Source: Natronorubrum texcoconense (GTDB lineage Archaea > Halobacteriota > Halobacteria > Halobacteriales > Natrialbaceae). Taken from it: a stretch of DNA of 64,000 nt. This document shows, piece after piece, positions 50,279 through 58,700 of the stretch. The stretch spans positions 248,001-312,000 of the forward strand of contig NZ_FNFE01000002.1 of the NCBI RefSeq assembly GCF_900100335.1, written 5' to 3'. A program made the translations under genes and the position numbers. The notes under the pieces were generated by a model. It was not told the DNA's origin. It did no database searches and saw nothing but the letters and a program-made list of their open reading frames with translations. Position 1 is the first letter of the stretch; the number at the start of each line of letters is the position of its first letter.

Positions 50279-52096
50279 ATGGAAGATCAGACCGACCCAG
50301 CCGCGACCGACCGCGCAGATTCCGACGGCGACGACGGCCGTCCCGAGTCGACCCTCGAGACGGCCCGCCGGACGGTCCGTCGCGTCCTCGAGACGCTCCG
50401 AGGGTCGGAGATCGACGTTTCCAACTACGACCCGACAGTTCACGGCCCGTTGCTCGAGTTCGACGGGATCGACGGTCTCGAGGAGGTCGACCGATACTGG
50501 GTGAACGCGCCCTTCTCGTTCGTCACGATCGGCCACGATCCGGAGACGAACCAGTACCGGTACCACACCGTCGAGCCGACGCTTCGCGAGGACGAGCGGG
50601 TGTTACTCGAGACGCTGTTCGAGGATATTCGCGATCCCCTCCTGTACCGCGAGGACGAGGCTACCGACGTCGAGTCGCTCCTGCGGGAGACGGTCCACGA
50701 GTACCTCGAGCGCTACGGCGCGGACGTCGAGATGACGACGTTCTATCGACTCTTCTACTACGTCCACCGGAACTTCCGGGGCTACGGCCGCCTCGATCCG
50801 ATCGTGCACGACCCCCACGTCGAGGACATCTCCTGTGACGGCTACGAGCTGCCGATCTTCGTCTACCACGACGAGTACACCGACATCGAGACGAACGTCT
50901 CCTTCGCGAAGGACGACCTCGACGGCTTCGTCGTCCGACTCGCTCAGCACTCGGGCCGGCACATCTCCATCGGGGACCCGATGGTCGAGACGACCCTGCC
51001 CGATGGCTCTCGCGCGGAACTCGCCCTCGGCGAGGAGGTCACTCCGCGCGGCTCGGCCTTTACCGTCCGCAAGTACGCCGACGAGCCGTTCACACCGGTC
51101 GACCTGCTCGAGTACGGCACGTTCAGCGTCGAGCAGATGGCCTACCTCTGGCTGGCGATCGAGCACAACAAGAGCCTGGTCTTCGCGGGCGGCACCGCGT
51201 CGGGGAAGACGACCAGCATGAACGCCATCTCGATGTTCATCCCGCCGCGCGCGAAGGTGTTAACCATCGAGGACACCCGCGAGCTGCAGCTGTACCACGA
51301 CAACTGGCTCTCCTCGGTCACCCGCGAGCGCATCCACGAGGGGACGGACGTCACGATGTACGACCTGCTGCGCTCCGCGTTGCGCCACCGTCCCGAGTAC
51401 ATCGTCGTCGGCGAGGTCCGCGGGGAGGAAGCCATGACGCTCTTTCAGGCGATGAACACCGGCCACACGACCTACTCGACGATGCACGCCGACTCGGTTC
51501 AGACGGCGATCAACCGCTTAGAGAACGAGCCGATCAACGTCCCCCGGCCGATGGTCCAGAGCCTCGATATTCTCTCGGTTCAGACACTCACCCGCCTCGA
51601 GGACGGCCGCGTCCGGCGGAACAAGGTGCTCGCCGAAATCGAGGGAATCGACCAGCGCACGGGTGAACTCGACTACTCGACCGCGTTCACCTGGGACGGC
51701 AACACCGACAGCTTCCGCTCCAGCGGGAGCCAGGTGCTCGAGGCCGTTCGCGACGACCGCGGCTGGAGCCAGGCGGAACTGCTGGCCGAACTCGAGAACC
51801 GCGAGCGCGTTCTCGAGTACCTGCAGGCGAATGGGATCTCCGACTACCGGCGCTTTACCGCGCTGGTCAACGAGTACTACGCGGATTCGGCGGGCATTCT
51901 CGAGACGATCGCGGACGCCAGCGACGATGACGCTACCGACTCGGACGGCGGTGGTGACGTGGGCGTCTCGTTTGCCGAGAGCGGCGCGGACGGCACCGGG
52001 AACGATGCGAACCGCACCAAGGACGGTGCGGGGGGCGGGGACGAGCGTCGAAACGGTCGCGAGCACACGCACGTTGACGGGAGCGATCACGGCTAA
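50279..52096 (+). CDS. pilB: Type IV pilus / archaellum-type secretion ATPase
   Basis: 605 residues from the ATG at 50279; an upstream in-frame extension lacks similarity. The core has Walker A GGTASGKTT (304-312, K310), an acidic box in LTIEDTRELQL, Walker B in IVVGEVRGEEAMTLFQAMNTGH and the His box STMHADS. The N-terminal 250 residues form the usual archaeal N-domain (FYRLFYYVHRNFRGYGRLDPI, DPHVEDISCDG). The C-terminal 60 residues are a G/D/N-rich disordered tail. It hexamerises at the membrane and powers pilin assembly. pilC follows after 8 bases. Confidence 0.94.
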   Translation: MEDQTDPAATDRADSDGDDGRPESTLETARRTVRRVLETLRGSEIDVSNYDPTVHGPLLEFDGIDGLEEVDRYWVNAPFSFVTIGHDPETNQYRYHTVEPTLREDERVLLETLFEDIRDPLLYREDEATDVESLLRETVHEYLERYGADVEMTTFYRLFYYVHRNFRGYGRLDPIVHDPHVEDISCDGYELPIFVYHDEYTDIETNVSFAKDDLDGFVVRLAQHSGRHISIGDPMVETTLPDGSRAELALGEEVTPRGSAFTVRKYADEPFTPVDLLEYGTFSVEQMAYLWLAIEHNKSLVFAGGTASGKTTSMNAISMFIPPRAKVLTIEDTRELQLYHDNWLSSVTRERIHEGTDVTMYDLLRSALRHRPEYIVVGEVRGEEAMTLFQAMNTGHTTYSTMHADSVQTAINRLENEPINVPRPMVQSLDILSVQTLTRLEDGRVRRNKVLAEIEGIDQRTGELDYSTAFTWDGNTDSFRSSGSQVLEAVRDDRGWSQAELLAELENRERVLEYLQANGISDYRRFTALVNEYYADSAGILETIADASDDDATDSDGGGDVGVSFAESGADGTGNDANRTKDGAGGGDERRNGREHTHVDGSDHG

Positions 52097-52104
52097 CGCA
52101 CGTC

Positions 52105-54216
52105 ATGTCAGTTTCAAACTTCCTCCCGTTGCTCATCGCCCTCTGCTGTTTTTCGCTCGTAGCGGCCGCCAGGTACTCGAGTCGAGTCGACCGCGCGCTC
52201 ACCCGCACATCGATTCGGCTTTTCGGCGACTACGTCGACGAGTTCCGCAGCGAACATCCCCGGAGGCAGTCGGCGCTCCGGGCCGCGCAGTTCCCGGTAA
52301 CGTACCGCGAGTACGGTGCGACGACCCTGCTGTACACCGGGCTGTTCGCGATCCTCGGCTCGGTGCTCGGCATCTACGTCATCTGGGGCGTGTTGCTCGT
52401 GCTCTCGATCGATCCCGCGACGTTGCGCGAGGCGCTTCCGGGGGCCCTCGAGTTCCTCGCGAACCTCGGCGGCGTTCCGGCGCTGGCGCCCCTCGAACTG
52501 TTCGGCCTGCTGTTCGCCTCCTGTCTCACCCTCGGTGCGATCACGGGCGGCGTCGCGTACTGGCTGCGCTGGTGGTATCCCGGCTACGTCGCCGACAACC
52601 GCGCTCGCCGAATCGAGGCGGCGCTCCCCTCGACGGTCGCGTTCGTCTACGCGCTCTCGCGGAGCGGGATGGCGTTCCCGAAGGTGATTCGGATCGTCGC
52701 CGCACAGGAGGACACCTACGGCGAGGCCGCCGCGGAGTTCGAGGTCGCGGTGCGCAACATGGACACCTTCGGAATGGACGTCGTCACGGCGCTGCAGACG
52801 ATGGGGCGTCGGTCCCCGAGTCCGCAGTTCGCCGAGTTCTCGCAGAACCTCGTCAGCGTCCTCCAGAGCGGCCACAGCCTCTCGGCGTTTCTCGAGCGCC
52901 AGTATCACGACTACCAGGAGGAAGCCGAATCCCAGCAGGAGCGTACCCTCGACCTGTTAGCGACGCTCGCCGAGGCCTACGTGACGGTGCTCGTCGCCGG
53001 GCCCCTCTTTCTCATCACGATTCTCGTCGTTATCGGCATCGCCGTCGGCGACACGCTCGATCCGCTGCAGGCGCTCGTCTACCTGATCCTCCCCTTCGGC
53101 AACCTCGCGTTCGTGATCTATCTGAGCGTGGTCACCGACAAGATCACGCCCGGAACGGCGGCCGACGGCCCGGTGGGCGCTGCTGAGAGCATCTCCGGCG
53201 CGGATGCGGCTACTCGCGCCCCCCTCGCTGACGGTGGGAAGCCAGCCGCGACGGGAGCGACCGTCATCTCGAGCACGCACCCGAACGTCGAGCGCGTTCG
53301 CTACTACCGACGGATCGAGGGGCTCCGCGAACGATTCGGCAACCCGACGCGGGCGCTCCTCGAGCGCCCGTCTCTGTCGCTGGCGATCACCGTGCCGATC
53401 GCCCTCGCGGGAATCGGCTGGCAGCTTCCGGGAGCGCTCGACGGGGGGTTCGACGTCGCGGCGATCGACGACGCCGTCGCACTCGGGCTGTTACTCGTCG
53501 TCTCGGTGTTCGCGATCTGTTACGAGGGCCATCGGCGCCGGATCGACGCCATCGAGGCGGCGATCCCCGACCTGCTCGATCGACTCGCGAGCGTCAACGA
53601 GGCGGGGATGCCGCTGGTCTCCGCGTTCGACCACGTCCGCGGCTCGGATCTCGGCCCGCTCGGGGTCGAACTCGACCGCGTCTGGGCGGACGTCCAGTGG
53701 GGGGCCGACTTACAGACCGCCCTCGGCCGGTTCGAGACGCGAGTGCGCACGCGGTCGACCTCCCGGGTCGTCACCCTGCTCACCGAGGCGATGAACGCCA
53801 GCGGAACCCTCTCGACCGTCCTCCGGATCGCGGCGCGACAGGCCGCGGCCGACCGACGCCTCGAGCGCGAGCGCCGGGAGCGGATGGTCGAGTACCTGAT
53901 CGTCGTCTACGTCTCGTTTCTCGTCTTCCTGTTCATCATCACCGTCCTCGCGGCGTACCTCCTGCCGAATCTGCCGACGGGAGGCGCCGATATCGCGACC
54001 GATACCGCCGGGAGTGCCGCCGTCGACGGACTCGGTGGCTTCTCGGAGGGCGAGGGTCTGGCTTACGGTACGCTGTTCTATCACGCGACGCTCATTCAGG
54101 GGCTGCTCTCCGGACTGATCGCCGGGCAGTTGAGCACGGGCGACGTTCGCGGCGGCGCGAAACACGCGGCCGTCATGATCGGGCTGACGATCCTCCTCTT
54201 CGCGATCATCGTCTGA
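52105..54216 (+). CDS. pilC: Type II secretion system F / PilC-type membrane platform protein
   Basis: 703 residues. It has two T2SF domains. The first (RRIEAALPSTVAFVYALSRSGMAFPKVIRIVA, residues about 168-320) and the second (IDAIEAAIPDLLDRLASVNEAGMPLVSAFDHV, about 475-600) are each followed by hydrophobic helices; further helices lie near the N-terminus and at the C-terminus. A low-complexity stretch (about 350-390) separates the halves. This duplicated form is typical of archaeal TadC/PilC platform proteins. It partners the upstream ATPase; no pilin gene is nearby in the window. Confidence 0.92.
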   Translation: MSVSNFLPLLIALCCFSLVAAARYSSRVDRALTRTSIRLFGDYVDEFRSEHPRRQSALRAAQFPVTYREYGATTLLYTGLFAILGSVLGIYVIWGVLLVLSIDPATLREALPGALEFLANLGGVPALAPLELFGLLFASCLTLGAITGGVAYWLRWWYPGYVADNRARRIEAALPSTVAFVYALSRSGMAFPKVIRIVAAQEDTYGEAAAEFEVAVRNMDTFGMDVVTALQTMGRRSPSPQFAEFSQNLVSVLQSGHSLSAFLERQYHDYQEEAESQQERTLDLLATLAEAYVTVLVAGPLFLITILVVIGIAVGDTLDPLQALVYLILPFGNLAFVIYLSVVTDKITPGTAADGPVGAAESISGADAATRAPLADGGKPAATGATVISSTHPNVERVRYYRRIEGLRERFGNPTRALLERPSLSLAITVPIALAGIGWQLPGALDGGFDVAAIDDAVALGLLLVVSVFAICYEGHRRRIDAIEAAIPDLLDRLASVNEAGMPLVSAFDHVRGSDLGPLGVELDRVWADVQWGADLQTALGRFETRVRTRSTSRVVTLLTEAMNASGTLSTVLRIAARQAAADRRLERERRERMVEYLIVVYVSFLVFLFIITVLAAYLLPNLPTGGADIATDTAGSAAVDGLGGFSEGEGLAYGTLFYHATLIQGLLSGLIAGQLSTGDVRGGAKHAAVMIGLTILLFAIIV

Positions 54217-54261
54217 GCCGGTTGCGAACGCTTTTTGCACGTTCCCCGAGGAGAGCCGACG

Positions 54262-54975
54262 ATGGCCGACCAGCAGGACCGACCCGACGCGCGCGACGTG
54301 GACCGCCGGGTCGCCGTCCGCGACACCTACGACCGGATCGCCACGCACTTCGCCTCGACCAGGGAGTACGCCTGGCCCGAAGTGGAGTCGTTCGTCGAGA
54401 CGCACGCGGGCGCGGCGGGGACGGACTCGAACGAGGACGCCGTCGGTTTGGACCTCGGCTGTGGCAACTGTCGCCACGCCGAACTGTTGGCTCCACACTG
54501 CGAGCGCGTCGTCGGTCTCGACGTCAGCCGCGGACTGCTCGAGACGGGCCGCGAGCGCGCGGCCGAGCGCGGATTCGACGTCGCGCTCTGTCAGGGCGAC
54601 GCCGCACGGCTGCCGCTTTCGTCCGATTCCATTGATATCGCCGTCTACGTCGCGACGTTGCACCACCTTCCGACCCGACGAGCGCGTCGGGATAGCCTCG
54701 ACGAACTCGCGCGCGTGCTCGACCCCGACGGTCGCGCGGTCCTCAGCGCGTGGTCGACCGCCCACGAGACGTTCGACGAAACCGAGGGCTTCGATACGAC
54801 CGTCGATTGGACGCTGCCGGGCGGAGAGACCGTCGATCGGTTCTACCACATCTACGCTCCCGACGAGTTCGAGGCCGAACTCGCGGCGAGCGCGCTCGAG
54901 GTGGTCGACTGGGAGGTCTCGAGCGGGAACTGCTACGCGACGGTGGCTGGCTCTGGGGCGGAATCCGAGTTCTGA
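54262..54975 (+). CDS. Trm9-like SAM-dependent methyltransferase
   Basis: 237 residues from the ATG at 54262. RDTYDRIATHFASTREYAWPEVESFVE matches the start of Trm9/ALKBH8 methyltransferases (YxxIAxHFSxTRxxxWP). SAM motif I is GLDLGCGNCRHAELL, the acidic post-I residue lies in RVVGLDVSRGLL, and the segment AVYVATLHHLPTRRARRDSLDELARVLDPDGRAVLSAWS is characteristic. In eukaryotes Trm9 with Trm112 methylates wobble-uridine modifications in tRNA. In archaea the substrate is not fixed. A tRNA gene starts about 106 bases downstream. Confidence 0.85.
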   Translation: MADQQDRPDARDVDRRVAVRDTYDRIATHFASTREYAWPEVESFVETHAGAAGTDSNEDAVGLDLGCGNCRHAELLAPHCERVVGLDVSRGLLETGRERAAERGFDVALCQGDAARLPLSSDSIDIAVYVATLHHLPTRRARRDSLDELARVLDPDGRAVLSAWSTAHETFDETEGFDTTVDWTLPGGETVDRFYHIYAPDEFEAELAASALEVVDWEVSSGNCYATVAGSGAESEF

Positions 54976-55049
54976 CCAGGGAGTTCGCACCGCTCGCGAT
55001 CGGGCGCGTATAAGTGGCCGACTCGAGCGGGTTGACCGAAAACGGAAGG

Positions 55050-55061
55050 GCCTTAAACACC
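55050..55061 (+). promoter_or_regulatory. Promoter of tRNA-Gly
   Basis: GCCTTAAACACC contains a TATA-like TTAAA centred about 27 nt before the first base of the tRNA, the expected archaeal distance. Confidence 0.5.
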
Positions 55062-55081
55062 GAGCCAGAATCGAAGAATGC

Positions 55082-55152
55082 GCGCGGGTGGTCTAGTGGC
55101 AGGACCTGAGCCTTCCAAGCTCATGGCCCGGGTTCAAGTCCCGGTCCGCGCA
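55082..55152 (+). tRNA. tRNA-Gly (anticodon UCC)
   Basis: 71 nt. The cloverleaf is complete. The acceptor stem GCGCGGG pairs with TCCGCGC (last pair G-T), followed by discriminator A and no encoded CCA. D stem GTCT/GGAC; anticodon stem TGAGC/GCTCA with loop CTTCCAA, anticodon TCC; T stem CCGGG/CCCGG with loop TTCAAGT. It reads GGA and probably GGG codons. Its 3' end is copied three more times in the next 6 kb, marking it as an integration target. Confidence 0.95.
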
Positions 55153-55396
55153 CTTTTCGAGGAACGGACGTGACGAGAAAATGCGCGAGAGGGATTTGAA
55201 GCACGCGAGTCGCAGCGTCCGAACGAAGTGAGGACGACCGTCTCGCAGTCGGGTTCAAGTCCCGGTCCGCGCATTTCTGTCGCGAGCAAACTCGCGAGCG
55301 ACAGCAATCGTACGAGGGGCTTGAAGTAGAGAAGTCGCAGCGCGTGAGCGAAGCGAACGCGACCGTCTTCGCGTGGTTCAAGTCCCGGTCCGCGCA
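55153..55396. repeat. Two tandem 121-123-bp units ending in copies of the tRNA-Gly 3' end
   Basis: The core TTCAAGTCCCGGTCCGCGCA occurs at 55133-55152 (in the tRNA), 55254-55273 and 55377-55396, spaced 121 and 123 bases. Each unit also carries GTCGCAGCG, a hairpin, and CGACCGTCT. The hairpins are CGTCC/GGACG (55216-55236) and CGCGT/ACGCG (55341-55361), with 11-nt loops GAACGAAGTGA and GAGCGAAGCGA. The stems differ but both pair. The copies are pseudo-att sites, not functional tRNAs. Confidence 0.8.
55277..55310. repeat. 34-nt repeat with hairpin, left copy
   Basis: Identical to 60954-60987. It contains TCGCGAG-CAAA-CTCGCGA, a perfect 7-bp stem with a 4-nt loop, flanked by CTG and CAGCAATCG. 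The paired copies at the two ends of the island extend the att duplication. Confidence 0.8.
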
Positions 55397-55599
55397 CACG
55401 CAACTCCGTTATCGCGGATATTCCGACCGAGAACCGGCACATGAGCTGGTACACGATCCGCCACTCTGTCGGGACCTACATGACTCGAGAAGAGGACCTG
55501 GCCGCTGCACAGGCACAGCTTCGCCACAAGAGCCCTGAGACGACCATGCGGTACGATCAGGCTCCGGTCGAAAATCGCCGAGGCCGCTCAACAATGTGA
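55397..55599 (+). pseudogene. C-terminal remnant of a tyrosine recombinase (integrase)
   Basis: The open frame reads NSVIADIPTENRHMSWYTIR, then HSVGTYM, then LAAAQAQLRHKSPETTMRYD, with a stop at 55597-55599. It retains the HxxR-type region (WYTIRHS), the LRHKS motif and the nucleophile tyrosine of TTMRYDQ, which are the end of haloarchaeal phage-type integrases. The frame enters directly from the third tRNA-Gly 3' copy at 55396, so the N-terminal three quarters are missing. The only internal ATG (55441) would give 52 residues. It cannot be an active enzyme. The abutment with att sequence may reflect an integrase gene split at its own attachment site. Confidence 0.8.
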
Positions 55600-55649
55600 C
55601 TATTGAGCGTCCACGTACTTGGTTCGTGCATACAGAGTATAGTCTATTA

Positions 55650-55680
55650 CTTGGCCAAGAGGCATACCACTACTTGGTAT
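55650..55680. promoter_or_regulatory. Palindromes upstream of the restriction-modification gene
   Basis: CTTGGCCAAG (55650-55659) is a perfect palindrome, and ATACCA-N5-TGGTAT (55664-55680) a perfect inverted repeat. Both lie about 110-140 bases before the RM start, in AT-rich DNA. They could be operators that limit expression of the nuclease; no controller gene is seen. Confidence 0.4.
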
Positions 55681-55788
55681 AATGAGTGTTACAGAGTAAC
55701 CACGAATTACTCTCTTACCAGCAGGTTTGGAAATCGTCGTGTGAGTGAACCATACCCTTTTTGACCTACTACTGTCTCGGGACAATCC

Positions 55789-58700
55789 ATGACCGACGCT
55801 GCCGAGTTCGTTGATATTCTCTACGGGATCTCGGAACGGATCAACGAGGAGATGAGCGAGAAAGACGTCGAAAACGCCTATCTCAACGAAGGATTTTACA
55901 ACGATCTCGGCTACCGGGGAGCTGGCTACGATCTCCGTAGCGAGTGGTCTCTTCCTGATAACCGACGCCCGGACTACGTCACGCTCGACGAGAACGAGTC
56001 AGTTACAGCTGTCTACGAGTTCAAGACATCGGGCGAGGATCTTGACTCACACACTGATCAGCTGTTCCACTACGTCGATGTGCTGAAAGCGGATTACGGT
56101 GTATTAACAAACGGAGAGGAATTCCACTTGTATCGACGGGACGGGAGCGGGCCACTTCTCGAACTAACCCTTGCCGACGCGACCGAGGCCCACGCTCGAG
56201 ATTTAATCGCTGCGCTCGAGAAACCGGACTGGGATATTACGAACCCCGAGAGCGTCAACGACTATCTGACTGGTCTCGATCCGGTTGGACTCGACAGCGA
56301 ACTGGGTCAAGAGCACTTCTTCGATACCTTCCGGTTGGAAGAGGGGAGTCCCTTCGCCGACCTCGTCGTCGCTTCGATGGATCTGCTCGAGGAGCTACGC
56401 GACGGGCAGGAAGCCAAGTTCGTGAAAGGCGCGTACGACTTCTGGGATGCCAGCTACGCCAGCGAACCGGACGAAGTCCCCGATTCGTGGGACACGTTCG
56501 TCGATGGTAACGGCGATCTCAAGGACTTCATGTTCTGCCTCGAGAGCGGGCACGCCCTTCTAGCCCGGTTACTGCTCGCCAAGGCGACGGAGGATCACGA
56601 CTTCTTCCCGGATGATCGCGGTCTCCGACGCTACTTTGACGAGTTGCAGGGCTTCAGTGACGAGATCAACCTCGACGCCTATCCCGTCGCAGCGAACGGG
56701 CTGATGGAAGATATGCACCAGCAGCTCGTGGAGAGCCTCTTCGAGGACGACATCTTCATCTGGTGGACGGACGGCTACCAGGAGGAGACGTCTCGGCTCC
56801 ACGCCAACCCGTACAATCGTTTCCGCGACGTTGCCCAGGAAGGCAGTAACATCACTCGAGTCAGTCCTGCGACCAAGGAGCGGTTCAGCCGTGCAATTGC
56901 TCACGTCTTCTTCTCGGTGTTGAAGTTCGATTTCGCCGCTATCGAAGGCGACCCGCTGGGCGATCTGTACCAGCGCTATTTCGACCCAGAGACGCGCAAG
57001 GCACTCGGGGAGTTCTACACCCCACAGCCGGTGATCGAGTACATCATGGACGGCGTGGGGTACGACGTCGGTGTCTCGAACGAGCGACTGATCGATCCCT
57101 CGTGTGGGTCGGGGACCTTCTTGGTGGAAGCCGTGAATCGGTATCTCGAGGACGTCCGTCGCTACGAGGACGATCCCGATTGGGAAGAGCATCTAACGGA
57201 GCTATGTACTCGACCCCGTATCGTCGGTCTCGACATTCACCCCTTCGCAGTCCTGATGGCACAGATTCGGTTCATGGTCGCGATCCTGCCTGAATATCGT
57301 AATGCCAAACGTCAGAACTCTTCGTTTACGATCCGCCGGCTTCCGATCTTCCGTACGGACACGCTGCGGAACGAGCGTGAACTGACGGGCACCGATCTCG
57401 GTGACGACGGAAGCAAGCAGATGACGTTCGAGGCACTGACCGAGGACGAGCAGGACGTTTTGGTCCCTGTTCCGCTCCCCGTTGAGGTTGATAACGAGGA
57501 CGTCCCCGAAACAGAGCGTGACGGAGACTTCTTGCTCCAACGAGTTCGGATGCCTAAGTTCGATACGATCCGTTTGGAAGCAGGAGTCCCCAATTTCGGA
57601 GAGTACTTCGCTGCGCTTCAGGGTGTCCTCGACGTGGTAAAGTACCACATGACCGAAAGCCTGTGGGAATACCACGGTGGTCTCGAGGAAGGGGTCAATC
57701 GTTACACCTCACAGGAGTACGAGGGTATTGAGGAGTTTTTTGAACCGTATGTAGACAACATCCTCGAGACAGTGCAGTATCTCCGGGAGGAGCATGGAGA
57801 CGGGCGGCTGTTCAAAATGTTCGAGGACAGCGTTCTCGCACTCGTCGTGAAGAACTACATGGAGTACGAGTACGTCGTCGGAAACCCGCCATACGTTCGT
57901 ATCCAATATCTCCCCGACGATCAGAAGGAGTACCTCGATACGCTCTACGATTCCGCGACCGGGAATTACGATCTCTACTGCCCCTTCTATGAACGTGGCT
58001 TAAACTGGTTGACAGAGGGAACTGGGAAGCTTGGGTATATTACGCCGAATCAGTTTATGGTCACCGATTACGGCGAGGGTCTTCGAGAAGTCATCTTAGA
58101 ACGATCACAGATCAACGAAGTTTACGACTTCCGCGATTCGGGCGTTTTCGAGGACGCGACGAACTATCCTGCAATTCTCATTCTCGAAGACGAATCAGAC
58201 GAGTCGGCTCGAGAAGAAAACGATGTTCGCTGTGTCCGAGTAAAAGCAAACGTAGACGACGACAGTGGCCGTGAATTAGATGAAGCAATCATCAAGTCTG
58301 TCCGCGATCATCGGAGAGACCCAGGCTACAGTGATGATTATATCGATGTATTCGATTTTCCCCAGAAAGAGCTTGACGATGGCTACTGGGCACTCATGCC
58401 ACCGGAGGAGTTACAAGTATTCAACAAGTTAGAGGACAAATGCGACAAGAAAGTTGAAGATATTACTGATGCAGTGTTCCAAGGTATCCGAACCAGCTCA
58501 AACAAGGTGTATATTGTCGATGTACTTGATGCAGACAGGGTTGAATCGAGCGATGAAGGAGAAACGGTCACTGTTGCACCCATTGGTGGATCTGGCGAGT
58601 TTGAAATCGAGACCGATCTTTTGCGCCCGTTCCTACAGGGTGACGAAGTAACTCGTTGGCGAGGAGATTGGTCTGGGTTACACGTTGTCCACCCCTACTA

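Noticed and set aside
55153-55396. CRISPR array at the tandem units beside tRNA-Gly
   Set aside because: Only two units of about 122 bases with tRNA-derived ends, no 25-40-base repeats with unique spacers, and no cas genes in the window.
55121-55454. Minus-strand reading frames with repeated CADRDLNP or RGPGLEP phrases
   Set aside because: They are translations of the antisense of tRNA-Gly and its 3' copies. The repeated peptide is the reverse complement of the conserved tRNA T arm and acceptor strand.
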